Positions 9,301-16,954 of a DNA stretch of 64,000 nt are shown here, piece after piece; the stretch's first letter is position 1; each line of letters starts with the position of its first letter. This DNA is from Pseudomonas sp. Irchel 3E13 (lineage in GTDB: Bacteria; Pseudomonadota; Gammaproteobacteria; Pseudomonadales; Pseudomonadaceae): contig NZ_FYDX01000015.1 in assembly GCF_900187455.1 (NCBI RefSeq), positions 62,001 to 126,000 of the forward strand, in the 5' to 3' direction. A program made the translations under genes and the position numbers. The notes below the pieces were generated by a model that was not told the origin of the DNA, did not search any database, and saw only the letters and a program-made list of their open reading frames with translations.

Positions 9301-10904
9301 AAGTTGCCTTGCCAGGCGGCTTGCGGTTTCGACAATTGCAGATCGATGCTGAAATCCAGTTGCGCACCGGCAATGGTGAATTTGCCGACACAGGCAAAGG
9401 TGAAGGTCGAGGTAGCGGTGTCGAGGCTCGCCGCGAGGTTCTTCAGGTCGAAATCGTTCAGCGCGGCCGGGCAGGTCACGTTGAATTTTGCCGCGACATC
9501 ACTGATCACTTCGCCGATGTGAATGACCTGACCGTAAGCGGTACTGCCCGCGATCTGCCAGCCCTTGTCGTAGCCGGCCTGCACGGCGATATCGATCCCG
9601 CCCAGGGTCAGCTCGGCGCTCATCTTGCCGGTATTGGCCCCGCCGCTCCTGGCAATTTCCAGGTTGACGCTGTTCAAGGCCAGCGGCCCGGCGCTGAACA
9701 CGTCCTGCATGGCCAGCGAGAAGCTGTAGCTGCCCTCGGTGGGCACGGTGTTGAAAGCCAGTGCGGTGACGGTGGTGTCGGGGAAACCGCTGGCATCGCC
9801 GAGGTACTCGATGACCACATCGCGGACCTTCACCGGGGTTTTCGGCGACAGGCCGCCACCGAGTTGCAGCGGTGGCAGGCCGACCGACAGCAGCAGGTCG
9901 GCGGGCACCTTGTTGAAGGTGAACGGCAGGGTGGCGTTGACGCTGGCTGACAGCAGTTTTCGTTGTTGCCAGTCGAAGGCGATCTGCACGCTGTCCAGCA
10001 CCAGGTTGGCCAGCGGCAGTTTCGCCACCGCGTCGTTCACCGCAGTGGCCGCGGCATCGCCGGCGATCAGGCCGGCGAGGGCGGCCAGCGCCGGTTGCTG
10101 GTCGCCTTTGGCACTGACGTCGATGGTGACGAGGCTGCTGCCGTTGAGGCTGACGCTGACCGTCCACGGCTGGCCGCCGATCAGCAGGGCGCCACCGACA
10201 CTGGCGCTCAGGCGGGTGACGGCCTGATCCATTTCGGTCTTGGTCGCGCTGGCGACGGTCCCCCAGACGCCGGTCAGGCTCGGCCCGCCCTGCACCAGCG
10301 ACCAGTCGCCGCTGACCCCGGTGGTGACTGCGCACGCGGTGTCGTTGTCGCCGCCGTAGTTGGCCTGCACCTCGATCTGGCTGAACGGCATGTCGGTGAA
10401 CAGCGGCAGGTCCACCGGCAGCCAGCCGCCGAAGCGGTTGGCGAAGGCGAAGTTGCCCACCGTCAGCAGCGGCAGGTGGCTGTCCGGCGGGTTCAGTTGC
10501 AGGACCAGGGCGGCGTCATCGCTGAGGCTGCCGCTGAAGGCAATCACGGTCTTGCCGAGGGTCGCGCTGGCGGCGCTGCTCAGGCTGGCGCTGATCGCCT
10601 GGCCTTGGGCGCTCTGGGCGAAGGTCAGGGTCAACTGGCTGAGGCTGGCGTTGGCGCCCAGGCCATTAAGCGTCCATTCACCGCTGGGCGTGCCGCTGAC
10701 GGTGAAGCTCGCTGGCCAGCTTGCGCCGGGGTCGCTGACGCTGGCGCTGGCGAGGGTCACATTGCAGGCACCGAACAGGTTGTCCAGCGCGCTGATGCCG
10801 GTGGTCCCGGCCGCCAGCGCGAGGCTGCCGGAGGCGTCGATCTTCTGTTTGAGCTGGCCCTGCAACTGGCTCAGGTCCTGCGTAACGGCATTCATGGCAG
10901 TCAT
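6348..10904 (-). CDS. Giant DUF6603-like protein (1518 aa)
   Basis: This 1518-residue protein is the largest of the operon. Its C-terminal half (about residues 770-1240) contains long amphipathic beta-like stretches: FGPISLSRVGVAYRDQRVW, the block SLGGYHPAYSKPSWYPDVPR and then AWFKAWVDFLLGWKPFHYDA. From memory these resemble the DUF6603 family, known only as large bacterial and fungal proteins of unknown function; I could not verify this. The N-terminal half consists of repetitive Ser/Ala/Val-rich strands and has no enzyme motif. The ATG start has GGAGGC eight bases upstream. The stop overlaps the next start (ATGA). It may be an elongated beta-structured scaffold or lipid-interacting protein, but this is conjecture. 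Confidence 0.65.
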   Translation of the reverse strand: MTAMNAVTQDLSQLQGQLKQKIDASGSLALAAGTTGISALDNLFGACNVTLASASVSDPGASWPASFTVSGTPSGEWTLNGLGANASLSQLTLTFAQSAQGQAISASLSSAASATLGKTVIAFSGSLSDDAALVLQLNPPDSHLPLLTVGNFAFANRFGGWLPVDLPLFTDMPFSQIEVQANYGGDNDTACAVTTGVSGDWSLVQGGPSLTGVWGTVASATKTEMDQAVTRLSASVGGALLIGGQPWTVSVSLNGSSLVTIDVSAKGDQQPALAALAGLIAGDAAATAVNDAVAKLPLANLVLDSVQIAFDWQQRKLLSASVNATLPFTFNKVPADLLLSVGLPPLQLGGGLSPKTPVKVRDVVIEYLGDASGFPDTTVTALAFNTVPTEGSYSFSLAMQDVFSAGPLALNSVNLEIARSGGANTGKMSAELTLGGIDIAVQAGYDKGWQIAGSTAYGQVIHIGEVISDVAAKFNVTCPAALNDFDLKNLAASLDTATSTFTFACVGKFTIAGAQLDFSIDLQLSKPQAAWQGNFTGEVVIGAATFKVTFTQDSKVKLLRAELVPTAGKTLALIDVAQTFAIDLSGVPAELLPVLKQASFTYDFNKSQLVLTASTDSVAVSLVCVPAATTGRLYAAVVDIQVEADISQLPVVGSHLAAIENIGLNGMSLVIASGVFSADEITAVNAVIPEGLPVVPALSATGRVVLSANLMLGGKAAKPLQLAFAQPDKPKQALLAGADTDTAANAPTPAGTSKAQGKWVNVQKSFGPISLSRVGVAYRDQRVWLMLDGGFAMGGINIELMGASIAFRPVLPPIPDGASLDGVFIGYSNASVTIAGGLLKVVTQDDQGQELIEYDGQLLLKLPQFQLSALASYASLDGSPSLFAYAVLSAPIGGPPFLQVDALAAGFGFNRDLIIPGLDTLNQMPLIAAVNGDSPFAGKDPSQALKVMHNYVPPSYGEYFLALGVRVASFQMIKGFLLATGKLGNEFEIALLGLATVSVPPATPSPIGYAELVLKADYNFNRGTLFLGAQLTANSYILSKDCHLTGGFVVAAWTKDNPDDPNGYKAGDFVVSLGGYHPAYSKPSWYPDVPRLGFNWNVTSELTVKGGLYFALVPSAVMAGGSLEAVWQSGDLRAWFKAWVDFLLGWKPFHYDASIGISLGASYKVNLGITSFTVSVNVGVQVHLWGPDFAGTATADLFVISITISFGDSANSQVKPIDWSDFKSSFLPGGGAAPPKSAPHRLLLADLPQSLNDSTPVKQTDAVCLVRVANGMLQDLKGVGGMDWVLDPERFELTTWSAVPSKQASYTGSGAAQSIAASNTDFGVGPVGVNNANFASSHTVVISKLGGEMSAEDIRVDVSAVLENLPSATWSTTAALDPSLANLNDTAARSVPNAMTGLRIAAKTDNPDVTPLPIDLGVLREEIEDQRSVVWPVPSVPAATGYPQTDTLPVFTKALVDPTVSAARSAILAQLAVDGLTTATSVDVSALAANAANTLLHAPVLSVLGAQPSSSSSGAARP

Positions 10905-10936
10905 TGCGTGTTGCCTCCAGGAAAGAGCGGTCCGCC

Positions 10937-13093
10937 TCAGGAAAGGTTGTCCTGTACGACCTGATGTGCGGTTGCCTTGTAGTAGCTGACGGTGAACAGC
11001 GGATCGTCGCCGGTCAGGGCTTCGCGCAGGGCGGCGACGGCCTGCGAAGAATCGACCCCGGCCTCTTGGAGGGCGAAGTGCAAAGCCTGCTCCGCCGATT
11101 GAAGGCCGCCGTTACCGCTTACCGCCCCGGCGATGGCGCCGGTGACCGCACCGGCCGCGGTCTTGCCGCAGGCGCGGGTGATCGCGACCGCGACCAGTGC
11201 CGGGCTCGGGTTGGTGCCCGCGCGGGCGGCCAGTTTGTAGCAGTCGGCGAGGTTGCTGAGGGTGTCGCTCACGGCTACGCAGACGTTGTCCGCGCTGTTG
11301 ATCGCCGTCTCGGCCAATGACATGGCCTGTTGCACGCTGCTGGCACTGTGCACCTGTTGCGCAGCCGTGGTGGCTTGACCCGCGAGGATCGCTACCCGGC
11401 CCGCGCCGTTGGCAAGGATGTCGCGGGCCTGTTTGGCCTGGTCGAGGCCCGATTGCACGGCACCGGTGTATGCGGGAAACGGCACCAGGTTGTTGATCAC
11501 CTGGTAGGCCGCGGCAAGGCCGTCGATGCAGCCTGGCAGGGCCGTGAGCCCGGCGAGGGTGCCGGGAAGGGCAGCACTGGCGGTGGCGGAAAACTGCTCT
11601 GCGGTGTCGACGCACTGGTAGATGTCGGTCAGCGTGCCGGCGCGGCCGAGGATTCTTTTCTGCAGTTCGACACCGTCCAGCCAGTCGTTCAGGTCGGGGG
11701 GCATTGCGGTCATCTGCTGCAGGTATTCGCTCTTGACGCCGCCCGCCCTCTTGCTGCGCAGCACCCACAAGGCCGACGCGGTGTTGCTGGCCTCCGGGGT
11801 GTTGACCAGTGTCTGCACTACATCCACCAACGTGCCCTTGACCGCAGCTTCGGCAGCCGTCTGCGCCTGCACCAGGGTCAGGCTGATGCCCGTGGCCTTG
11901 GCGGCGATGTCGGCGACGGCGAGGACCGCGCGATAGGCGCGGCCGGGAAAGTTGCGGTTGCCAAAGGCCTGGGCCTCGCTGACATCCACGCGGACGTGGC
12001 CAGGATGGTTCCCGGTGGAAGGATCACCCGCCACGATACCGAGGGAGACGAACACGTTATCGGTGTTGTCGGCGCTGTCGAAACCGGTGAAGTAGGTTCG
12101 CCTAGGCCGGCCGGGCGAAGCGGGTGGCACCGGCAGGGTGTAGCCGACGCCGCGCGGGTAGCCATTGAGCACGTTGACCGTTTCTTGCGCCGGGTGGCCG
12201 TGCTGGTTACCCGTGCTGTTGGACACCATGACCGCCAGCGGACGCATGCGCTGCACGAATTGCGCCGAGGTGGCGGTATTGGCGCCATGGTGACTGGCCT
12301 TGACCACCAGCACGCGTCCGGCGGCGTTGTCATTGGGGTTGGCGAGGGCGGCGATCACGCTTTCCTGCGGATCTTCGATATCACCGCCGATGTAATAAGT
12401 GAACTCGCCGAAACGCAGGAGGAAGGCCAGGCTACAGGCGTTTTCCGCCTCGCTGACCCCTTGTGCGGCCAGGACCGGTGTGCCGTTGGGGCGCTGAACC
12501 CATTGATTGCAAGCGACGCAGGTCAGGGTCGGCGCGTTGGCGCCGGTGGCCTGGAGGATTTCCGCCTGGGGGCCGCTGATCAGCCACTTCGCCGGCTGGT
12601 TGATGGCCTGGGCCACTTGAACTGGCGTGTCACCTGCGGGAATCGCTGCAGAGCCTTTCTTATTGACCATGGACAAGAGAATGCCGGGCGCTTGATCGGC
12701 GGCCCTGACAGCACGGGTGACGCGATTGCGCCCAGTCCTGCTGTTGATCGCATTGAGGTAGCTCAGGTACAGGTTGCTCGGTCCGAGGGCCGGCCAGCCA
12801 CGGTCATAGACCCGCGCGGTATCGTAGGTGGTGACGTTTTTCTTGAGCAGTGTCACCAGCCCGCCAAGGTGGTCGGCGTCATAGTGAGTGGCGACGAGCG
12901 CATTGACGCTGGCCAGCCCGGCCGTTGTGGTGATGTAGGTGTGGACATGGTCGGCAACGCCCGCGAGGCCGCCGTCGATCAGCACCGAACGCAGTTGCTC
13001 GCCCACGGGATTGTTCGGGTTGCGGGCGACGATCAAGGTGGCGTCGCCGGCCTTGCGCACGTCGATGTGGTGGATCTCCAGGGTCCAGGCCAT
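10937..13093 (-). CDS. ComEC-like metallo-beta-lactamase-fold hydrolase with Ala-rich tail
   Basis: Residues about 1-350 form a metallo-beta-lactamase-fold domain of the ComEC/Rec2 hydrolase type. The metal motif THYDADHLGG lies near residue 70, with YYIGGDIED and VVKASHHGA further on supplying later ligands. Members of this fold hydrolyse phosphodiesters, thioesters and other substrates, so the substrate cannot be read from the motif. The remaining 350 or so residues are Ala/Val/Gln-rich, probably helical, and have no family I recognise. No membrane spans are evident, so it is not a ComEC channel. The ATG at 13093 lies one base after the ACP stop; a GTG at 13102 would overlap it and is the alternative. 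Thioester release from the adjacent ACP is one possible role. Confidence 0.7.
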   Translation of the reverse strand: MAWTLEIHHIDVRKAGDATLIVARNPNNPVGEQLRSVLIDGGLAGVADHVHTYITTTAGLASVNALVATHYDADHLGGLVTLLKKNVTTYDTARVYDRGWPALGPSNLYLSYLNAINSRTGRNRVTRAVRAADQAPGILLSMVNKKGSAAIPAGDTPVQVAQAINQPAKWLISGPQAEILQATGANAPTLTCVACNQWVQRPNGTPVLAAQGVSEAENACSLAFLLRFGEFTYYIGGDIEDPQESVIAALANPNDNAAGRVLVVKASHHGANTATSAQFVQRMRPLAVMVSNSTGNQHGHPAQETVNVLNGYPRGVGYTLPVPPASPGRPRRTYFTGFDSADNTDNVFVSLGIVAGDPSTGNHPGHVRVDVSEAQAFGNRNFPGRAYRAVLAVADIAAKATGISLTLVQAQTAAEAAVKGTLVDVVQTLVNTPEASNTASALWVLRSKRAGGVKSEYLQQMTAMPPDLNDWLDGVELQKRILGRAGTLTDIYQCVDTAEQFSATASAALPGTLAGLTALPGCIDGLAAAYQVINNLVPFPAYTGAVQSGLDQAKQARDILANGAGRVAILAGQATTAAQQVHSASSVQQAMSLAETAINSADNVCVAVSDTLSNLADCYKLAARAGTNPSPALVAVAITRACGKTAAGAVTGAIAGAVSGNGGLQSAEQALHFALQEAGVDSSQAVAALREALTGDDPLFTVSYYKATAHQVVQDNLS

Positions 13094-13094
13094 G

Positions 13095-13358
13095 TCAGAC
13101 ACTCACCCTGCTGTACACCGCGCCGCTGAGGGTATCGATCAGCGCATCGATGCTCGACAGTTGGTTCAGTTGCTCCACCGGCACCTTGACCTGCAGCTCG
13201 CGCATGGCGTCGGAGACGATGGTGATGATGTCCAGACTGCTGGCGCCCAGGTGATCGAAGCGCAACTGGGTGTCGATCGGCCCGAGGTCGAGAAAGGCCA
13301 GCGCGGCTTCGGTGTGTTTGATCACTACCTCGCGAACCTTGGCGTGGATGTCGTGCAT
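13095..13358 (-). CDS. Acyl carrier protein
   Basis: An 87-residue acyl carrier protein. The phosphopantetheine attachment site is the Ser in LGASSLDIITIVSDAM (about residue 40), preceded by helix 1 and followed by the acidic/hydrophobic helix 2 expected of ACPs. The ATG at 13358 is chosen because AAGGAG sits seven bases upstream; an earlier in-frame ATG lacks such a site. It lies between the ketoreductase and hydrolase genes of the operon, so it presumably carries the acyl chain built by the adjoining ketosynthase, reductase and dehydratase. No phosphopantetheinyl transferase is encoded nearby, so activation must rely on a gene elsewhere. Confidence 0.88.
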   Translation of the reverse strand: MHDIHAKVREVVIKHTEAALAFLDLGPIDTQLRFDHLGASSLDIITIVSDAMRELQVKVPVEQLNQLSSIDALIDTLSGAVYSRVSV

Positions 13359-13372
13359 TGCATCGCTCCTTG

Positions 13373-14113
13373 TCATGGCACCCAATCCAGGCCACCGGTG
13401 AGGTGCATGGCCTGACCGTTAACGAATCCGGCCCCGTCCGAGGCCAGGTAGAGCACCGCCTGCGCCACGTCGTGCGGCGTGCCGAGGCGACCGCTCGGGC
13501 ATTGCCCGAGCCAGTGTTCGAAGGTTTTCGGCGGCGCGCTGTCGCGGCTCAGGTCGGTGTCCACCAGACCCAGCACCAGCGCATTGGCGGTGATGCCGCG
13601 GCGGCCGTATTCGCGGGCGAGGGTGGCGGCCATGGCGATCAGACCGGCCTTGGACACGTTGTAGGCGATCTGCCCGGTCATGCCGTGCGCGGCCACCGAG
13701 GACAGCAACACGATGCGCCCCCGGCGCTGGGCGATGAAGCCCGGCAGCAGGGCACGACACAGGCGGAAATTGCCGTCGAGGTTGACGTCCATCACCGCCC
13801 GCCAGTCGGCGTCGGGCAGGCTGACGGCGAGGCTTGGACGGTTGATCGCGGCGTTGCCCACCAGCACGTCGATGCCGCCGAGGGCGCTGTCGGCCTGGTC
13901 GCACACGGCATCGATGGCGGCGGCGTCGGCGAGGTCCAGGCGCAGCGCGACGCAGCGTTGCTCCGGCGCGGTCTGCGCGGCGTGGCGCTGCACGGCGGCC
14001 GCGGCGTCGGCGTCGTGGTTCCAGGTGAAGGCGACGTTGTGCCCGGCGGCCAGTACCTGTTCGACGATGCAGCGACCGATGCCGCGGGTGCCGCCGGTGA
14101 TGAAGAAATTCAT
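13373..14113 (-). CDS. FabG-like short-chain dehydrogenase, 3-oxoacyl-ACP reductase
   Basis: This 246-residue classical short-chain dehydrogenase starts with the nucleotide-binding motif TGGTRGIG. It has NAA at the end of strand four and the catalytic Ser-Tyr-Lys set in SSVAAHGMTGQIAYNVSKAG (about residues 140-160). Length and motifs fit FabG-type beta-ketoacyl-ACP reductases, which use NADPH. Its start overlaps the ketosynthase stop (ATGA) and it is followed directly by the ACP. The most economical reading is therefore reduction of the beta-keto group on the ACP-bound chain made by its neighbours. A different SDR substrate cannot be excluded from sequence alone. Confidence 0.85.
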   Translation of the reverse strand: MNFFITGGTRGIGRCIVEQVLAAGHNVAFTWNHDADAAAAVQRHAAQTAPEQRCVALRLDLADAAAIDAVCDQADSALGGIDVLVGNAAINRPSLAVSLPDADWRAVMDVNLDGNFRLCRALLPGFIAQRRGRIVLLSSVAAHGMTGQIAYNVSKAGLIAMAATLAREYGRRGITANALVLGLVDTDLSRDSAPPKTFEHWLGQCPSGRLGTPHDVAQAVLYLASDGAGFVNGQAMHLTGGLDWVP

Positions 14114-15402
14114 GGCTGCGACTCCCAGCGGCCCAGCACCGCCACACAGTTGTTGCCGCCGAAACCGAAAGAATTCTTCAGCAGGTAGCGCACCGGGTGC
14201 GCCACCGCGCCAGCGGCGCAGACGTCGAAGTCCAGCTCCGGGTCCGGGTCATCGAGGTTGATGGTCGGGTGCAGTTGCCCGGCGCGCATCTGCGCGATGG
14301 CCGCCACCAGTTCCACCAGCGGCGCCGACCAGCAGGTATGGCCGAGCATGGATTTCGGGGCGTTGACTTTCATCTGCGCCAGATGACGGCCGAAGGCGCG
14401 GCGGATCGAACGGGCTTCGGTGATGTCGCCCAGCGGCGTCGAGGTGGCGTGGGCGCAGATGAAGTCGATGTCTTCCGGGCGCAGGCGCGCTTCGCGCAGG
14501 GCGGCCTGGATCGCCCGCACCTGGCCGTCTTCCTGTGGGCTCGGCTGGCGGCTGGCATCGGAGCGTGCGGCCACCGCCAGCACTTCGGCCAGCGGCTCGG
14601 CACCGCGGGCGACGGCCAGGTCGGCCCGCTCCAGCACCAGGCAGGCACCGCCATGGCTGGGCACGAAGCCTTCGCGGCGGCGGTCGAACGGCCGGCTGGC
14701 CTGTTCCGGGCAGTCGTTGAACGCGCGTTGGCTGACCGCCTGCATCAGCGCCAGCGCGTGCAGTTCCAGCGGCGAGTAATCCAGCACCGGCGCCAGCACC
14801 ACGACCCGCTCGACGCCGCCATGACGAATCTCGTTGAACGCCGCGCGCAGCGCCAGCGCGCCACTGGCGCAGGCGCCGCCGACGGTGTAGCCGGGGCCGC
14901 GGATGCCAATGACTTCGGAGGCCACGGCGGCATGATCGGTGTCCAGCCCGGCGAGGCCGAATTGCACGTCGATGTGGTCGGGCTCGTGTGCGAACTGGCG
15001 GAAATTATTGAAGTAGTAGTTCTGGCCGATGTTGTGCCCGCCGACCACGATGGCGGTTTCACCGTCATCGCCTGGCGGGTGTTCGAACAGGCCGGCGTCT
15101 TGCCAGGCGCGGCCGGCCATCAGCACCGACAGCGCGGTCGACCACGGCAGCCGGTTGCTGGCCCGGCGCAGGCGCAGGCGGGCGGCGTCCGGCAGGCTGT
15201 CGGCGAGCGCCGCGAGGCGTGGGCGCGGTTCGAAACCTTCCATGCTGCCGCCGACCTTGGTGGCGATCTCGCGATCGAAACCGTGCCAGCGGGTGATGCC
15301 GGAGCGGCCGGCGAGGAGGTTGTCCAGCAGGGTGCCCGGGTCTTCGCCCAGGGCGGTGAGGACCGACATGCCGGTCACCACGATACGCGGCAGTTCAGAC
15401 AC
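14110..15402 (-). CDS. Beta-ketoacyl-ACP synthase, KAS II (FabF) type
   Basis: A 430-residue stand-alone ketosynthase. The nucleophilic Cys is in VGGACASGALAL (about residue 160), and the two catalytic His residues are in CAHATSTPLGD (about 305) and SMLGHTCWSAP (about 345). The glycine-rich C-terminus NSFGFGGNN is typical. All three catalytic residues are present, so it should be an active condensing enzyme. The probable start is a GTG at 15402, preceded by GGAGGGCTGCC and overlapping the dehydratase stop by eight bases. It differs from housekeeping FabF in having a long insertion around residues 95-140 (GQNYYFNNFRQF), so it is probably specialised for this operon. Confidence 0.85.
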   Translation of the reverse strand: MSELPRIVVTGMSVLTALGEDPGTLLDNLLAGRSGITRWHGFDREIATKVGGSMEGFEPRPRLAALADSLPDAARLRLRRASNRLPWSTALSVLMAGRAWQDAGLFEHPPGDDGETAIVVGGHNIGQNYYFNNFRQFAHEPDHIDVQFGLAGLDTDHAAVASEVIGIRGPGYTVGGACASGALALRAAFNEIRHGGVERVVVLAPVLDYSPLELHALALMQAVSQRAFNDCPEQASRPFDRRREGFVPSHGGACLVLERADLAVARGAEPLAEVLAVAARSDASRQPSPQEDGQVRAIQAALREARLRPEDIDFICAHATSTPLGDITEARSIRRAFGRHLAQMKVNAPKSMLGHTCWSAPLVELVAAIAQMRAGQLHPTINLDDPDPELDFDVCAAGAVAHPVRYLLKNSFGFGGNNCVAVLGRWESQP

Positions 15403-15919
15403 GGCAGCCCTCCATCACCACGACGCTGCGCACCGCGCCCTCGACGCTGATGCGTCCGCCGAAGACTGCCAGCATGCCGTTGTCGTCCAGCAGGCGGACT
15501 TCGATATCCATGATTTCGCCGGGGCGTACCTGGCCGAGAAACTGTGCGCCGAACACGCGGGTGGCGAGCACTTGCAGCGGTGTCGCCGGGCAACCGCTGG
15601 CCATGTGCAGCAGGCACTGGCCGGCCTGGGCGATGGCCTCGCCCTGCAGCGCGCCGGGGTAGATCGGGTTGCCGGGAAAATGGCCGGCGAGCACCGGGTC
15701 TTCAGGGTCGACCCGACGCTGCGCGAGCAAGGCCTGCTGGCGTGGGTCCCATGCCTGGACCCGGTCCAGCAGCAGAAAAGGCGAGCGGTGCGGGAGCATC
15801 TGCTCCAGCGGCGGAAAAACCACGACGGCGGATGACGCCGCCGTCGGTTGCAGCAATCCACCGCGCCGCAGCCGGGCCAGCGCGGCGGTGACATCCAGGG
15901 CAGCGCTGGTATCCGCCAT
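15395..15919 (-). CDS. FabZ/FabA-like hotdog-fold 3-hydroxyacyl-ACP dehydratase
   Basis: This 174-residue hotdog-fold protein carries the FabZ-type signature: LPHRSPFLLLDRV (about residue 42) and the catalytic His in GHFPGNPIYPG (about 80). The downstream acidic residue sits in ALQGEAIAQAG. A 35-residue N-terminal extension precedes the fold, making it longer than typical FabZ (about 150). The activity expected is dehydration of a 3-hydroxyacyl-ACP. With the adjoining ketosynthase, reductase and ACP it completes a chain-elongation set lacking only an enoyl reductase and an acyltransferase. The ATG start lies one base after the upstream stop (TGATATG). Confidence 0.82.
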   Translation of the reverse strand: MADTSAALDVTAALARLRRGGLLQPTAASSAVVVFPPLEQMLPHRSPFLLLDRVQAWDPRQQALLAQRRVDPEDPVLAGHFPGNPIYPGALQGEAIAQAGQCLLHMASGCPATPLQVLATRVFGAQFLGQVRPGEIMDIEVRLLDDNGMLAVFGGRISVEGAVRSVVVMEGCRV

Positions 15920-15920
15920 A

Positions 15921-16535
15921 TCAGGCGGTCCGCGCCTGGGACACGGCCACGGCGTTGTCCAGCACCCATTGCAGCACGCCGTCGGCGTCTGGCTTGGGCA
16001 CTGAAGCTACGGCGCAGGACGCGGCATTGCGGCAGGCGATGCCTTGGCCTTCATAGCCGGCGAACCACACGGCCTCGTAGGCGGCGATGGTTTGCAGTTG
16101 TTCGCCGCTGGCGCTGAGCAAGGCCTTGCTCAGCGGCTCCGTGAGGGCCTTGATCGCGGCGCGGTAGCCTGTCACCAACTGGATGAGATGCGTGTCGAGT
16201 TGGGCGCCGAGTCTGAGGGTGCGGGTTGCCTGCACAGCCTGCTCGTAGACCTCAAGCGTCTTGCCGACAAAGTAGTCGTTCTCCACCGCTGGGTTTTCCG
16301 TCGAGGCACGCTTGGCGAACGCCACCGCCAGCTCGCGGAACTCTTCGGCACTGAAGAATTCGTCCTGCAGGCCGAGGAACACCTTCACCGACAGCGGGAT
16401 CGGCAGCGTCGCCAGCACCTCCAGCGGCAGTTCGGTGGCGTTGTGATCGGCGAACATCTGGCGAATGGTCGCTTCGGGGAAATCATCGCAACGGGCGAGC
16501 TGAATCACCCGGTCCACGGACATGGTGTAACTCAT
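15921..16535 (-). CDS. Uncharacterised protein (204 aa)
   Basis: A 204-residue soluble protein with mixed charge that appears largely helical. A segment around residues 25-75 (MFADHNATELPLEVLATLPI) precedes a region rich in Ala, Glu and Leu. Two Cys residues lie close together in GIACRNAASCAVASVP (about 170-185). There is no signal peptide or membrane span and no motif I recognise. Its ATG overlaps the preceding stop as ATGA, and the dehydratase follows after one base, so it is firmly in the operon. Function unknown. Confidence 0.6.
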   Translation of the reverse strand: MSYTMSVDRVIQLARCDDFPEATIRQMFADHNATELPLEVLATLPIPLSVKVFLGLQDEFFSAEEFRELAVAFAKRASTENPAVENDYFVGKTLEVYEQAVQATRTLRLGAQLDTHLIQLVTGYRAAIKALTEPLSKALLSASGEQLQTIAAYEAVWFAGYEGQGIACRNAASCAVASVPKPDADGVLQWVLDNAVAVSQARTA

Positions 16536-16918
16536 TGCGAGTTGCTCCTGGAAATGGTGTAGACGGCCGTGATGGTGTCCCCGGTTCCAGGGCTTGCCAC
16601 GGAGTAGTTGTAAGCCGACGCGCCGCCGCCGTTGCCGATGACGTTGATCGCGTTGGTACCGTTCATGGTGAACGCCAGCACGAACTGGGTACCGTCGTCG
16701 GCCTGGTAGGTGATCCTGCCGTCGGGGGTCTGGCCGTTGGCGATGAACACCGATACCGGCGAGGTGTTCGCGGCTACCTGGGTTGCCGGCGTGGCGTTCC
16801 AGTTCGCGCCGTTGAGGCTGTACGCGGGCTGATAGACCAGCACCAGCCTGACGTCGGTTTTCAGGTTGCCGGTACAGGTACGGTTGGGGGTTGGACTGCT
16901 GCCGCCGCCACTACTCAT
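16532..16918 (-). CDS. Small beta-rich protein (128 aa)
   Basis: The product begins MSSGGGSSPTPNRTCTGNLK and continues with alternating hydrophobic and polar residues typical of an all-beta fold, for example DVRLVLVYQPAYSLNGANW and ITYQADDGTQFVLAFTMNGT. It has no classical signal peptide despite the Ser/Gly-rich start, and one Cys. The ATG has GGAGAACGCTT directly upstream. It resembles a small pilin-like, lectin-like or capsid-like beta-sandwich in texture only; I do not recognise a family. The position after the M64-like gene and before the acyl-chain genes makes it an operon member. Confidence 0.6.
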   Translation of the reverse strand: MSSGGGSSPTPNRTCTGNLKTDVRLVLVYQPAYSLNGANWNATPATQVAANTSPVSVFIANGQTPDGRITYQADDGTQFVLAFTMNGTNAINVIGNGGGASAYNYSVASPGTGDTITAVYTISRSNSQ

Positions 16919-16954
16919 AAGCGTTCTCCATGATGGCCTTGCTGTGTGGGTGGG

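Noticed and set aside
6384..9950. 1188-codon plus-strand open frame
   Set aside because: It is antisense to the 1518-residue gene with low-complexity His/Gln/Arg-rich translation and no ribosome site.
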